NCBI GenBank assembly: GCA_036736205.1
Contig: DAINMX010000005.1
Location: 8,018 to 72,017 of the forward strand
DNA from: XYA12-FULL-58-9 sp001798605
Lineage (GTDB): Bacteria > Myxococcota > XYA12-FULL-58-9
Length of the DNA: 64,000 nucleotides
Reading direction: 5' to 3'
The notes below the pieces were generated by a model that saw only the letters and a program-made list of their open reading frames with translations, did not search any database and was not told the DNA's origin. The position numbers and the translations under genes were made by a program. The first letter of the stretch is position 1, and the number at the start of each line of letters is the position of its first letter. Shown piece by piece: positions 35,878 to 45,223 of the stretch.

Positions 35878-37368
35878 CTAGAATGACGGAATACGATGTG
35901 CCCACGGCCGGGCGCGTTCCAACTGGCCGGCGAGAGCGAAGAGCGTTGACTCGTCGGCAAAACCTCCCATGAATTGAGTGCCGATGGGCAGGCCGGCGTC
36001 GTTCCAGTATAGCGGGATCGACATGGCTGGCAGCCCAGCCGTGTTGCTGATGGGAGTGTAGCCCGTGTATGCAAACAGGTCTTCCTTGAGTTGGGGGATC
36101 GGCCGGTTTGGATTGAAATCGCCGGTCAGTCGTGGCGGTGCTCCGAGAACCGGTGTGAGCAGTACATCGTATTGTTGGAGAAACTGACAGGTGATGATGC
36201 CCGCCCTTTGCATGGTGTTCCAGGCTACCCAGAGATCTCCCGGTGAATAACCCGCCTCCATGCGCGCCAACCGTTTGGTGAATGTCTCGAAGGGTGGCTT
36301 GCCGAATCGGAGCGTCGATAACCGAGTAACTACATCAAACAGCGCCAGGTTGTTGAGCGCCGTGACCGCCCGTTTCGGCACTCCCAGGCGCGTCATCTCG
36401 CCGAGGATTGCCTTGAAGAAGTACCCGGCGATCATGCTCCACAGCACGATAAACGCCTCATTGTATGCGATGCCATCAAAACCGGGGCGTGCCTCCTCGA
36501 CATCATGGCCGAGTGCCTCACACAACTTGGCAACGTCCTCCACGGCGGCGACACAATCTGGATGCGCGCGACGACCGGTGAAGTCACTCACGGAGAATGC
36601 TATCCTCAACCGCCTGGGGTCTCGGGTTGCCGACTGCGCGAAAGGAACCTCGGGTGGGGGTGCCCACCAACGCTCCCCCGGCAAGGGTCCTGCGGTTACG
36701 TCCAACATCCGCGCACTGTCCCGCACAGAGATCGACACACAGTGATTCACCACGAAACCTTCCGGTTCATCATCCGCTGCCCCGGGATTTCTGCCTCGAC
36801 TCGGCTTGAGGCCAAACACCCCACAATTGGCGGCGGGTATCCGAATCGAGCCTCCACCATCGGCAGCGTGCGCCATGGGCACAATGCGAGCGGCCACTGC
36901 GCTGGCCGACCCGCCACTCGACCCTCCAGGTGAGTGTAGCAGGTTCCAGGGATTGTGAGTCGGACCATGGAGCGTGGGCTCCGTGAAAGGAACCAAACCG
37001 AGCTCGCTCATGTTGGTGCGACCAAAGTGCACCACACCGGCCCTTTGCTGTCGCCGCACCAGCTCGTGAGTGTCGGTGGCGATGTTGTCACGCAGGAACA
37101 CCGAGCCCAGAGTCAGCCGGGTTCCCTCGAGAGCGATTTGATCCTTGAGGAGAAACGGTACTCCCGAAAACGGGCCGTCGGGAACTCCCGCCTCAATGGT
37201 CCGAGCCGCGCGCTCTGGGTAGGTGCCAACGACGGCATTCAGCTTCGGATTGACATCGGCGCAACGGTCCAAGGCCGCCTCGAGGGCTTCTTGAGGAGTG
37301 ATCTCTTTCTTCTTTATGAGCTCGGCCAACCTGGTTGCATCGAACTGGGTGTACTCTGCTATGGCCAT
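35878..37368 (-). CDS. Amidase-signature enzyme
   Basis: This 496-residue hydrolase has the Ser-cisSer-Lys signature: the catalytic Lys is in PFLLKDQIA, and the Ser residues are in SPGGSSGGSAS and DGGGSIRIPA. It cleaves a carboxamide; the natural substrate is unknown. GatA-type proteins share the fold, but no gatB or gatC is adjacent. ATG 37368 has GAGG upstream; the frame from 37431 does not. It lies 41 bases after actF and may be the last gene of the respiratory run. Confidence 0.85.
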   Translation of the reverse strand: MAIAEYTQFDATRLAELIKKKEITPQEALEAALDRCADVNPKLNAVVGTYPERAARTIEAGVPDGPFSGVPFLLKDQIALEGTRLTLGSVFLRDNIATDTHELVRRQQRAGVVHFGRTNMSELGLVPFTEPTLHGPTHNPWNLLHSPGGSSGGSASAVAARIVPMAHAADGGGSIRIPAANCGVFGLKPSRGRNPGAADDEPEGFVVNHCVSISVRDSARMLDVTAGPLPGERWWAPPPEVPFAQSATRDPRRLRIAFSVSDFTGRRAHPDCVAAVEDVAKLCEALGHDVEEARPGFDGIAYNEAFIVLWSMIAGYFFKAILGEMTRLGVPKRAVTALNNLALFDVVTRLSTLRFGKPPFETFTKRLARMEAGYSPGDLWVAWNTMQRAGIITCQFLQQYDVLLTPVLGAPPRLTGDFNPNRPIPQLKEDLFAYTGYTPISNTAGLPAMSIPLYWNDAGLPIGTQFMGGFADESTLFALAGQLERARPWAHRIPSF

Positions 37369-37409
37369 GACATACCTCGCAGCGGGGGGTAAAAAGATCG
37401 TCTGCCAAA

Positions 37410-38621
37410 CTACTGATGGTAGTGCAGGCACTCGCCAATGCGCGGGTCCTTGATTGGCACCGCGTTATTTCGCCCCAGAGACCAAACAAAAACTAAGACA
37501 AACAGGCCGATGAATCCACCGGTCACAGCCAGCTCGATCCATGGAGCATGACCGTGGGTCATGTGGCCACCGTGACCCGTCGCTGGACTCACCAGAACAA
37601 AGAGTTCCCAGAATTGCGCAAATAGGATGAGAACCGCCACTGGCAATACCCGCAGGGGTTTGCGCTTGGCCTCACGGGGAATGAGGACAATGAACGGGAC
37701 AACGAACTTCAATATGGGTAGGGCTATGAGATATGGCAGCCAGCCGTTCTCCCAACGTGCAACAAAATGAGCGGTTTCCTCTGGGATGTTGGTGTACCAG
37801 ATGAGAAGGAACTGGCAGAAGTAGATGTAAGCCCAAAATCCCGTGGTGGCGAACATCATCTTGACGAGGCTGTGCAGATGGTTCTCGTTGACAAAGTCCA
37901 ATAGGCGACCGCGAATTATCAACACCGACACCACGACTGCGACGAACGCCGTTCCCGTTTGCAGTAGGTCCGTGAAGGTCAAGACCACATAGATCGTTGA
38001 GAACCAGTGGGCCTCGAGAGACATGAGAAGATAGTAGCTAACAATGCTGAAGGTTATGGCAAACAGCACCACAAACATTGCTGACAGCCTGATATTGGCG
38101 TGGCTCAAGCTTGCCCGCCCACTCACATCTTGCTTGCGCGAGTTGCGCAACATCAAGAAGGCAAATGCCAACCAAACGATGAAACTCACGGTCATCAACA
38201 CATTGAAGGTCGTGGCGTTAAGAAACGGCTCTTTGTGTTGAAGTAACTCATCAATCGCGACAGCCGCTGCATCGGTCCAATGGTAGAGGTGGTGTCCGCC
38301 CACGGCCACCAGCATAACCAAGATGCATCCCGGCAATAACCAGCCAGCCATGGCTTCGGGAATTCGGCGCATTGACACCGACCATACGCCCTTGGCCAAA
38401 TAGAGGATCGACATCCACATGATTCCGAATACACCAAGGCCGAGGGCATAGAACGCACCGATCAGATAGGCACTCCAGGCGGTGGTCTCGTGCCCCGATC
38501 TGAGCGCCCAGAAAAAAGCACCAGCCCCAATCAATACGGCGATGAGGGCAGCCGCGCGGATGCCCATGGAGATTCTGATGGGCTCGGGAGCCTGGAGTCC
38601 TTCCCTGTCGAGATGACTCAT
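37410..38621 (-). CDS. actF: Alternative complex III subunit ActF (quinol-binding type membrane subunit)
   Basis: This 403-residue protein has about ten membrane helices and matches the second membrane subunit of the alternative complex III, with His and charged residues in GGHHLYHW, FVNENHLHSL and GHGGHMTHGHAP. It helps oxidise quinol and pass electrons to the cytochrome subunits. ATG 38621 has GGAGG and overlaps the actE stop by 4 bases; the frame from 38714 would cover actE. It is the last act gene. Confidence 0.88.
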   Translation of the reverse strand: MSHLDREGLQAPEPIRISMGIRAAALIAVLIGAGAFFWALRSGHETTAWSAYLIGAFYALGLGVFGIMWMSILYLAKGVWSVSMRRIPEAMAGWLLPGCILVMLVAVGGHHLYHWTDAAAVAIDELLQHKEPFLNATTFNVLMTVSFIVWLAFAFLMLRNSRKQDVSGRASLSHANIRLSAMFVVLFAITFSIVSYYLLMSLEAHWFSTIYVVLTFTDLLQTGTAFVAVVVSVLIIRGRLLDFVNENHLHSLVKMMFATTGFWAYIYFCQFLLIWYTNIPEETAHFVARWENGWLPYLIALPILKFVVPFIVLIPREAKRKPLRVLPVAVLILFAQFWELFVLVSPATGHGGHMTHGHAPWIELAVTGGFIGLFVLVFVWSLGRNNAVPIKDPRIGECLHYHQ

Positions 38622-39229
38622 GGCTGACCTCCGTCCTTGGTGACCGCAAGGTCGGCGGGGGGTGCCACAGGCAATCTTCCCTGAAGAGTGCGGATGTAGT
38701 GAATCACCGACCAAATGTCATGACTCTCTAGCTGCTTCGAATGACTCGGCATCGACCCTTGGCCGCGCATGGGAAGGTGAAAAATGCGACCATCTGACCA
38801 GTCCCGCACTTTTTGTGTCATCAAACTGGGCGGTTTCGGGAACAGCTTCGTCAAGTGTCCATTTCCAGCGCCCTCCGGGCCATGACAGGTGATGCACACG
38901 TTGTCGAAAACAAACTTGCCGTGGGCCACAACTTCCTCACCGACCAACGGGTTTGACACTGCAGCCGCAAGTTCGCCCTGTTCCTGAGTGTAGGGATAGA
39001 TCTCCTCGTTCACCGACACCGCGCCCTCAGGTGGTGCCATCATGCCAACACGACCTTCGCCAAGCAGGTCGGACCGTTGTGGTTTGGCCTTGGGCTGATC
39101 GGCCATGTCGAGAAAGTTGAGCTCGCGGTGCGGCTCGCTCCCTGCTGGCAATCCAATCTCACAGCCTGCCGTTGCAAAGCCCAAACCCACGAGCACGCAC
39201 ATGGTCGCCGAAGTTCTGAGGTCAAACAC
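38618..39229 (-). CDS. actE: Alternative complex III subunit ActE (lipoprotein cytochrome c)
   Basis: This 203-residue monohaem cytochrome c should take electrons from the complex. It starts at GTG 39229, preceded by AAAGGGG, and the signal ends in FATAGC (lipid anchor). The single haem motif is CITCH, with an axial Met in MPSHSK or GQGSMPSHS. The longer frame from 39520 would lie inside actD. It overlaps actD by 8 bases. Confidence 0.87.
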   Translation of the reverse strand: MFDLRTSATMCVLVGLGFATAGCEIGLPAGSEPHRELNFLDMADQPKAKPQRSDLLGEGRVGMMAPPEGAVSVNEEIYPYTQEQGELAAAVSNPLVGEEVVAHGKFVFDNVCITCHGPEGAGNGHLTKLFPKPPSLMTQKVRDWSDGRIFHLPMRGQGSMPSHSKQLESHDIWSVIHYIRTLQGRLPVAPPADLAVTKDGGQP

Positions 39230-39809
39230 TGGCGTCCCCTTTCTCCTCCATGTCCACAACCCGTACGCCATGGGCACCGAGGCCCTCCACAAACTCTTTG
39301 GCTTTGACAACGTCGAATTTGGGATCTGTTGCTGAAATCCACAGCACAAACTTGTCGATTGTCGCGCCGGTCGGTACCACCATGGCAGGTGGCTGCGGTA
39401 CGGTGTCGTGCTTGCCGGCAATGATGGCAATGACAGCGGTTCCCACTGCGGCAAAAAGAACCATGAGCTCGAAAGTAATTGGCACAAATGACGGCCACGC
39501 CGCAAAGGGTTTGCCACCAAAGTTCATCGGCCAGTCCCACACCATGATGTAATTCATCATCGCCTGGGCCGAAAGAATGCCAAAAAAGGCCAGGACCGCC
39601 GTGAGCATCGGCACCCAACTGCGTTGTTGCCCCATCGCCTCGTCCATGCCGTGAACCGGAAATGGCGTGAGAAAATCAAAGTGGGTGTATTGCGAATCTC
39701 GCACCCTACGCGCGGCGCTCAACGCTTCATCGGGCTCGCCGAACTGACCGATGATTCCTTTGGTCGATTGGGGCGGTTTCATCAACTGGCTCGGTGTGGG
39801 TAATCCCAT
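39222..39809 (-). CDS. actD: Alternative complex III subunit ActD (DUF3341)
   Basis: This 195-residue membrane subunit has two helices (about 65-90 and 110-130) between soluble ends. The N-terminus contains the family segment IIGQFGEPDEALSAARRVRD. It lies between NrfD-type and cytochrome subunits as in other act operons. It starts one base after the actC stop and has a ribosome site inside actC. No cofactor site is evident. Confidence 0.87.
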   Translation of the reverse strand: MGLPTPSQLMKPPQSTKGIIGQFGEPDEALSAARRVRDSQYTHFDFLTPFPVHGMDEAMGQQRSWVPMLTAVLAFFGILSAQAMMNYIMVWDWPMNFGGKPFAAWPSFVPITFELMVLFAAVGTAVIAIIAGKHDTVPQPPAMVVPTGATIDKFVLWISATDPKFDVVKAKEFVEGLGAHGVRVVDMEEKGDASV

Positions 39810-39810
39810 G

Positions 39811-41268
39811 TCAATTCTCCCTCACGATGGTCTTCGCGACCTTGGGATCCATGATGCCTTTGACCTCGCTCATGGCAATTGCCGGCAGAAACCTGACGAA
39901 CAGCAGAAATAGTGTGAAGAACAAGCCGAAAGATCCGAGCAGGATTGACCAATCGAAGAAGGTCATCTTGAACATGCCCCAACTCGATGGAAGAAAGTCG
40001 CGATGCAAGGAGGTGATGACAATGACGTAACGCTCGAACCACATGCCGACGTTGACCAAGATGGCGATGATGAACAACACCGCCGGATTGCGTCGCAGCC
40101 GTTTGAACCAGAACAGCTGCGGTATCAAAGCGTTGCAGCTAAACATGATGAAATAGCTCCAGCCGTACGGACCGAAGGCACGATTGCGGAAGATGAAGCC
40201 TTCCCACTCCGATCCAGAGTACCAAGCCATGAAGAACTCAGTAGCGTAGGCGAATCCAACCAACATGCCGGTGAGCATAATGATCTTGGCCATCGCCTCC
40301 ATGTGATTGATGGTGATGTAGTTCTTCAGGTTGAAAACGTTGCGCATGATGGTCATCAGAGTGATGACCATGGCAAAACCAGAGAAGATGGCACCAATGA
40401 CAAAGTACGGCGGGAATATCGTCGTGTGCCACCCTGGTACGATGCTGGTGGCAAAATCAAAGGAAACGATGGTGTGCACTGAAAACACCAACGGTGTGGC
40501 AAAAGCCGCGAGGATCAAATACGCCGACTCATAGTGTCGCCACGCACGATTGGAGCCATTCCAGCCAAAGCTGAGCACGTTATAGAGCTTCTTGCGCCAA
40601 GGATGGGTGGCACGGTCACGGACAGTGGCCAAGTCCGGCAGCAAACCGACGTACCAGAACACCGCAGACACCAAGCCGTAGGTCGAGATTGCGAAGATGT
40701 CCCAGGACAATGCTGAGTTGAAATTGATCCACAAGGGTCCTCGACCGTTGGGAATTGGCACCAACCAATAGGCAAACCAAAGGCGACCGAGATGGATGAT
40801 TGGGAAGATCCCAGCGCAGGCCACCGCGAAAAGAGTCATGGCCTCCGCTGAGCGATTGATCCCCGTGCGCCATTTCTGGCGGAAGAGGAACAACACCGCA
40901 GAGATCAACGTGCCGGCGTGGCCGATGCCGATCCAGAACACGAAGTTGACAATGAATGTGCCCCAGCCCACTGGGCTGTTGGGGCCAACGATACCGACGC
41001 CGACAAACGCCAACGACACCAGCGAGAACACCAGCAAACCGAGGAAACAAAGCGCAACGCCAAACGCGATCCACCAGCGCCGGGTCGGAAACTGCTCTGT
41101 GTGCGCGCACACATCGCGGTCGATGTCGACATACCTCTTCCCGCCAGTCACCCACGGTTCGTCGATTTCCTCGTCGCCGCCGAATGGTCCGCTGCCTGGC
41201 AAAACGATGGGCCGCCCAGTGAGCTGGCTATCGTCAAAGACTGTGGCGTATGGACTAGACCTTGTCAT
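39811..41268 (-). CDS. actC: Alternative complex III subunit ActC (NrfD-like quinol-binding subunit)
   Basis: This 485-residue protein has about ten membrane helices of the NrfD/PsrC type, with the quinol-handling region probably at its periplasmic side. Its acidic N-terminus resembles other ActC proteins. The first codon overlaps actB by 14 bases, a strong sign of translational coupling. It is the main membrane subunit of the complex. Confidence 0.9.
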   Translation of the reverse strand: MTRSSPYATVFDDSQLTGRPIVLPGSGPFGGDEEIDEPWVTGGKRYVDIDRDVCAHTEQFPTRRWWIAFGVALCFLGLLVFSLVSLAFVGVGIVGPNSPVGWGTFIVNFVFWIGIGHAGTLISAVLFLFRQKWRTGINRSAEAMTLFAVACAGIFPIIHLGRLWFAYWLVPIPNGRGPLWINFNSALSWDIFAISTYGLVSAVFWYVGLLPDLATVRDRATHPWRKKLYNVLSFGWNGSNRAWRHYESAYLILAAFATPLVFSVHTIVSFDFATSIVPGWHTTIFPPYFVIGAIFSGFAMVITLMTIMRNVFNLKNYITINHMEAMAKIIMLTGMLVGFAYATEFFMAWYSGSEWEGFIFRNRAFGPYGWSYFIMFSCNALIPQLFWFKRLRRNPAVLFIIAILVNVGMWFERYVIVITSLHRDFLPSSWGMFKMTFFDWSILLGSFGLFFTLFLLFVRFLPAIAMSEVKGIMDPKVAKTIVREN

Positions 41269-44200
41269 TTCGCACCTTGGTCAAATATGAAATGGACGGC
41301 TGAACGCCAACGGAATCCAGCAAACGCATCGCCCGTGGCGTCTTGGAAAGGGCGCTAACGCGACTGCTAGTATCGTTGAGATCACCGAAGACGATGGCCT
41401 CGGTGGGACAGGCTGCCATGCAGGCCGTGATGACGGTTCCATCAGGTAACGCATTCTTGTCTTTGCCCTGACGAATCGCCTCGGCACGGCATTCTCGGAT
41501 GCGCTGCACGCAGAACGAGCATTTCTCCATGACACCCCGACTGCGAACAGTCACCTCGGGATTGTTCTTGAGCTGCATCTGCCCTCGGGTGTTGAGCACC
41601 GCATGGCGTTTGAGCTCGGGAAACAACATGGTGAAGAAACGATGGGTCTTCGGCTTGGAGTACTCAAACCAGTTGTAGCGTCGCACTTTGAACGGACAAT
41701 TGTTGGCGCAATAGCGGGTGCCGACACAGCGGTTGTAGATCTGTTGATTGAGACCGTCCTCGCTATGTATCGTTGCGTTGAACGGGCAAACCGTCTCGCA
41801 GGGTGCGTTCTCACAATGCTGGCACAGCATTGGCTCGAAAACAGTTACCGGCTCCTCCACCACCTCGAGGGGAGCGTCGTAGACATCGTCTCCCCAACCG
41901 CCGGCCTTTTTCGGCGCATCGTAGTAACGATCGACGCGCATCCACCACATCTCGCGCCCGTCGATGATGCCCTTTTTCCCCACAACGGGAATGTTGTTCT
42001 CTGCCTGGCAGGCGATGCTGCACTGTCCACAACCAATGCACCTGGACAGATCAATGGCCATGCCCCAACGTTGATTCTTGTATTCGTGTTTGGGCCAAGC
42101 CGACGCTCCGCCCGAGAACTGCTCGGTCCCGGCCTTCGGGTTCGACTTGAACTCGCTGGCTGTGGTCAATGGAACGATGGGCCGTCGCACACGATCGACA
42201 ACGTCTGCACCCTGGCCGATGGCCAACTCCTCATGACCGCCGTTCTTCTTGATGCTCGCGGCCAATCCCGAGTGAATCGCACGTCCCTTGGCAATGCTCT
42301 GCAGGCCAAATACGTTGGTACCAATATTGTTACCAACTTCGCCCGCGCGAATGCGTCCAAAACCAAACGGTATGGCAATCTGCGCGTGAGCCATACCAGC
42401 ATGTCGATACGCGGGCAGAGTCAATGTGGTCTCACCAACTGTAACGTCCACGAGGTCGCCATTTCTCAACCCCAAGTCGTCGAAACGGCGCGGTGCTATT
42501 GAGACGGCGTTGCCCCAGGTTATTCGCGTAATCGGATCGGGCAACTCTTGCAGCCAACCATTGTTGGCGGCTGCCCCTGCCAGCAACGCTGAATGGGCGT
42601 AGAGTTGCAACTCCACCGCCGATTCGTATTCGAGCACGTCGTTAAGTGCCGCTAGAGCCGACAGATCCAGCTCGAAAGGAATGTTGGGCTCTGGCGGAAA
42701 AATCTCGATGGGCTCCGGCTTCTGCAAAACGACTTCCCCTACCCGCAAGAGCGCCTCCCATTCGATGCCGTCACGCATGAGGTTTGTCTGCCAGAACCGG
42801 CGGAGATAATGATATCCAAGCGTTGTCTCATTCTTAACCAGGCTCTTGGCTGCTGCGATATTGCTGGTCACACCGGCCGCGCTGCCCCAGGCAACCAAGA
42901 CATCGAGTAGACCGTGGGTGTCATAGAGAGGCCGAAGCACTGGCTGTTGTACGGCGAACAGACCGCTCCCCAAGTCCGCATCCCCCCACGACTCGAAAAC
43001 GTGACTGACGGGTGCCAAATAGTCTGCGTAGGCCGAAGTCTCATCGATGCGGTCATTGAGAGAGACGATCAGCTCGACATGGCCAAGTGCATCAGCAAAG
43101 TTCAGTTCAGCGGGCGCGTCGTAGATGGGATTGGCCCCGGCGATGATCAGCGTCGTGATCTTCTTCGCCCGCATGTCGACAGCCAGTTCTGCCAGCCCCT
43201 GCAAATTGCTCGTTGTCGGCGACATCGATAACGATCGGTCAAACACGGGTGCATCATAACCGTTGAGGCTGAGATTGATGAGCGCCACGGCCGTCTCGAG
43301 CAGGACGCCGGAGGCGGCGCCACTCGCCGCGCCACCTGCCATGGCGAGAGCCCGTGTGCCCGCTGCAGCAAGTGCCTTGGCGAGCATCTCGACTGTCTCG
43401 GTCTTCACCCCCGGAGCTGTAACAAATCCAGTGAGAGCTGCCGCCACCTCGTCCTTACCGGCAAGCGGGCCTAGTTTCATCTTCACGATAAGCGAGTGTG
43501 CGACAGCCGCGGCGATGTGCCCTAGTTGAGAATCTCGTGCGCGAATGCGTTGATCGGCGTTGGCACCCGTAAGAGACAAACGCCCCTCGATCTGAATGAA
43601 ACGATTCATGGCACGGGTGGGATCGCGCCGCTTGGCGAATTCCCACTCGAAGCCGAGTCCCTGCTGGTCCAGAAACTCCGCGCCAAAACCCACGATGAGG
43701 TCAGCACTGTCGAGACGTGGTCTCGGCATGGGTGTTGAACCAAACGCATTCTTCCAGGCGCTGGCTGCTGCATCATTGGCGATGGGCGTCCAACCCACGT
43801 GTCTGACCCCGAGACCCTCTTCGAGCTCACCGATGAGAGCGCGAGTGGCAGGCCCCGTGACGGGACCGGTGAGCAGCGCGACGCCTCCCTTCTTCAATCT
43901 TCCCACCACTTCGGTGCCAATTGTTTGCCAATCTGCTGCAACAGGCTGGCCTTTGCCACGACGCACCGAATAGGGTCCGGGTGCCCTATCGGGGTCGTAG
44001 AGGTCCAATAGCGCCGCATGACTGCGCAAGCTCAGACCACGGTGACTCGCGTCATCGGGGTTGTTCGTCACCAAGATAGGCCGGCCCTCACGGGTTCGCA
44101 CCAAAACCGGTGAACCGTCGACGACCGTCGCGTAATGCTTCGGCTTGCCATGGGTCCGTAATCCCTCTGGCCGCTCGTTGAACGGCACCGAGGTCTCTGT

Positions 44201-44398
44201 TGGTGGCTGACAGGCCGCAGTCGAAATCGCCGCGGCCGCCGCCAGCGTTCCGCCCACACGCAGGAAGTCCCGCCGGTCCATCTCGGCGACGACACGCTCT
44301 TCGGTCGTCACAAGATCCGCAGGGACGTCCCCATCGTTCTGGATGGCCAGAGCGCCGATCGATGCCTGTGGTTCTGGGCTCAGATGTTTTCTCGACAT
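41255..44398 (-). CDS. actB: Alternative complex III subunit ActB (molybdopterin-type plus Fe-S)
   Basis: This 1047-residue subunit has a long N-terminal tail with a Tat-like RRDFLRVGG and hydrophobic segment at about 43-65, so it is probably exported folded. Residues ~80-730 resemble the DMSO-reductase family, although ActB proteins usually lack the molybdenum cofactor. The C-terminal ~300 residues carry four Fe-S motifs beginning CIGCGQCSIAC, with CQHCENAPCETVCP, CVGTRYCANNCP and CSFCVQRIREC. ATG 44398 has GAGG upstream and starts 11 bases past actA. Confidence 0.9.
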   Translation of the reverse strand: MSRKHLSPEPQASIGALAIQNDGDVPADLVTTEERVVAEMDRRDFLRVGGTLAAAAAISTAACQPPTETSVPFNERPEGLRTHGKPKHYATVVDGSPVLVRTREGRPILVTNNPDDASHRGLSLRSHAALLDLYDPDRAPGPYSVRRGKGQPVAADWQTIGTEVVGRLKKGGVALLTGPVTGPATRALIGELEEGLGVRHVGWTPIANDAAASAWKNAFGSTPMPRPRLDSADLIVGFGAEFLDQQGLGFEWEFAKRRDPTRAMNRFIQIEGRLSLTGANADQRIRARDSQLGHIAAAVAHSLIVKMKLGPLAGKDEVAAALTGFVTAPGVKTETVEMLAKALAAAGTRALAMAGGAASGAASGVLLETAVALINLSLNGYDAPVFDRSLSMSPTTSNLQGLAELAVDMRAKKITTLIIAGANPIYDAPAELNFADALGHVELIVSLNDRIDETSAYADYLAPVSHVFESWGDADLGSGLFAVQQPVLRPLYDTHGLLDVLVAWGSAAGVTSNIAAAKSLVKNETTLGYHYLRRFWQTNLMRDGIEWEALLRVGEVVLQKPEPIEIFPPEPNIPFELDLSALAALNDVLEYESAVELQLYAHSALLAGAAANNGWLQELPDPITRITWGNAVSIAPRRFDDLGLRNGDLVDVTVGETTLTLPAYRHAGMAHAQIAIPFGFGRIRAGEVGNNIGTNVFGLQSIAKGRAIHSGLAASIKKNGGHEELAIGQGADVVDRVRRPIVPLTTASEFKSNPKAGTEQFSGGASAWPKHEYKNQRWGMAIDLSRCIGCGQCSIACQAENNIPVVGKKGIIDGREMWWMRVDRYYDAPKKAGGWGDDVYDAPLEVVEEPVTVFEPMLCQHCENAPCETVCPFNATIHSEDGLNQQIYNRCVGTRYCANNCPFKVRRYNWFEYSKPKTHRFFTMLFPELKRHAVLNTRGQMQLKNNPEVTVRSRGVMEKCSFCVQRIRECRAEAIRQGKDKNALPDGTVITACMAACPTEAIVFGDLNDTSSRVSALSKTPRAMRLLDSVGVQPSISYLTKVRNDKV

Positions 44399-44409
44399 AG
44401 AAGTTATCC

Positions 44410-45000
44410 TCAACGGTGACAGACGACACAATCCGTAGGAGCGGCCATCTCAGGCTTGCGGTGACATTCAAGGCACCACCCCATGTTGAACGGATTTTCA
44501 ATGGTGACCACCTCGGAGTTCTCGACATCTCCGTGACAATCGACACAATCGACCTTGTTCCTTCCTTCGTCGGACATCGAATTCATGTGAACCGAGTGAT
44601 CAAAGTAGACGAAGTCAGGAAGGTCGTGAACCTTGATCCAAGCAATCGGCTCACCTCGCTCCCAATAACCATTGAGCACCAACACCCATTCTTTGTCCTG
44701 TCCGACGGTTCTGTGGCAATTCATACAGATGTCAGTGGACGGCAAAGTGGCGTGTCGCCCCTTGTAGACCATGGTGTGGCAATACATGCATGGAATATCG
44801 TAGCCCCCGAGGTTCACCTCTTTGCCATTCGCGTCGGTCACCCAATTGGGCATGGCTGCCATCTTCTTGTGCTGAAACAAGATCGGCTGCTCCGGCGCAT
44901 AGCCCTGCCTTGGGTCCATCATGGTCGCACCGACCAGCCCCCCAACGACAAGGACGCCCAAGGGAATCGCTACTCGCACGAGCTTGCTTGGAGGACTCAT
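44410..45000 (-). CDS. actA: Alternative complex III subunit ActA (pentahaem cytochrome c)
   Basis: This 196-residue protein has an N-terminal membrane anchor (about 7-27) and five CxxCH haem motifs: CMYCH, CMNCH, CVDCH, CLECH and CVVCH. Pentahaem content is typical of ActA, which receives electrons within the complex. The last haem is at the extreme C-terminus (CVVCHR). GGAGG lies close to the ATG. It is 6 bases from ccoS, so the oxidase and complex III genes run on without a gap. Confidence 0.92.
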   Translation of the reverse strand: MSPPSKLVRVAIPLGVLVVGGLVGATMMDPRQGYAPEQPILFQHKKMAAMPNWVTDANGKEVNLGGYDIPCMYCHTMVYKGRHATLPSTDICMNCHRTVGQDKEWVLVLNGYWERGEPIAWIKVHDLPDFVYFDHSVHMNSMSDEGRNKVDCVDCHGDVENSEVVTIENPFNMGWCLECHRKPEMAAPTDCVVCHR

Positions 45001-45006
45001 CTGATT

Positions 45007-45222
45007 TCAATCCTTCACATTCGAAGCCGCATCGGCCAGAGGTGATGCCTCGTTCTGCGACCGGTTTGATCCACGGGTCTTGTGCACATCGTCAAAGAGA
45101 ATACGAAACGGAGGCGTTTCCAGATCATCGAACTGCCCTGACCGCACCGCCCAAATGAACAAGGCGAGCATGATGCCGGCGACAGCGAGGGCGAGGGGCA
45201 ATAAGACGAACACAACTTCCAT
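45007..45222 (-). CDS. ccoS: cbb3 oxidase assembly protein CcoS
   Basis: This 71-residue membrane protein has one N-terminal helix (about 2-24) and the short family motif WAVRSGQFDDLETPP (in pieces WAVRSGQFDD). CcoS is needed for haem and copper insertion into the CcoN subunit. It starts 1 base after ccoI, as in most cco operons. The tail beyond ~45 is not conserved. Confidence 0.88.
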   Translation of the reverse strand: MEVVFVLLPLALAVAGIMLALFIWAVRSGQFDDLETPPFRILFDDVHKTRGSNRSQNEASPLADAASNVKD

Positions 45223-45223
45223 G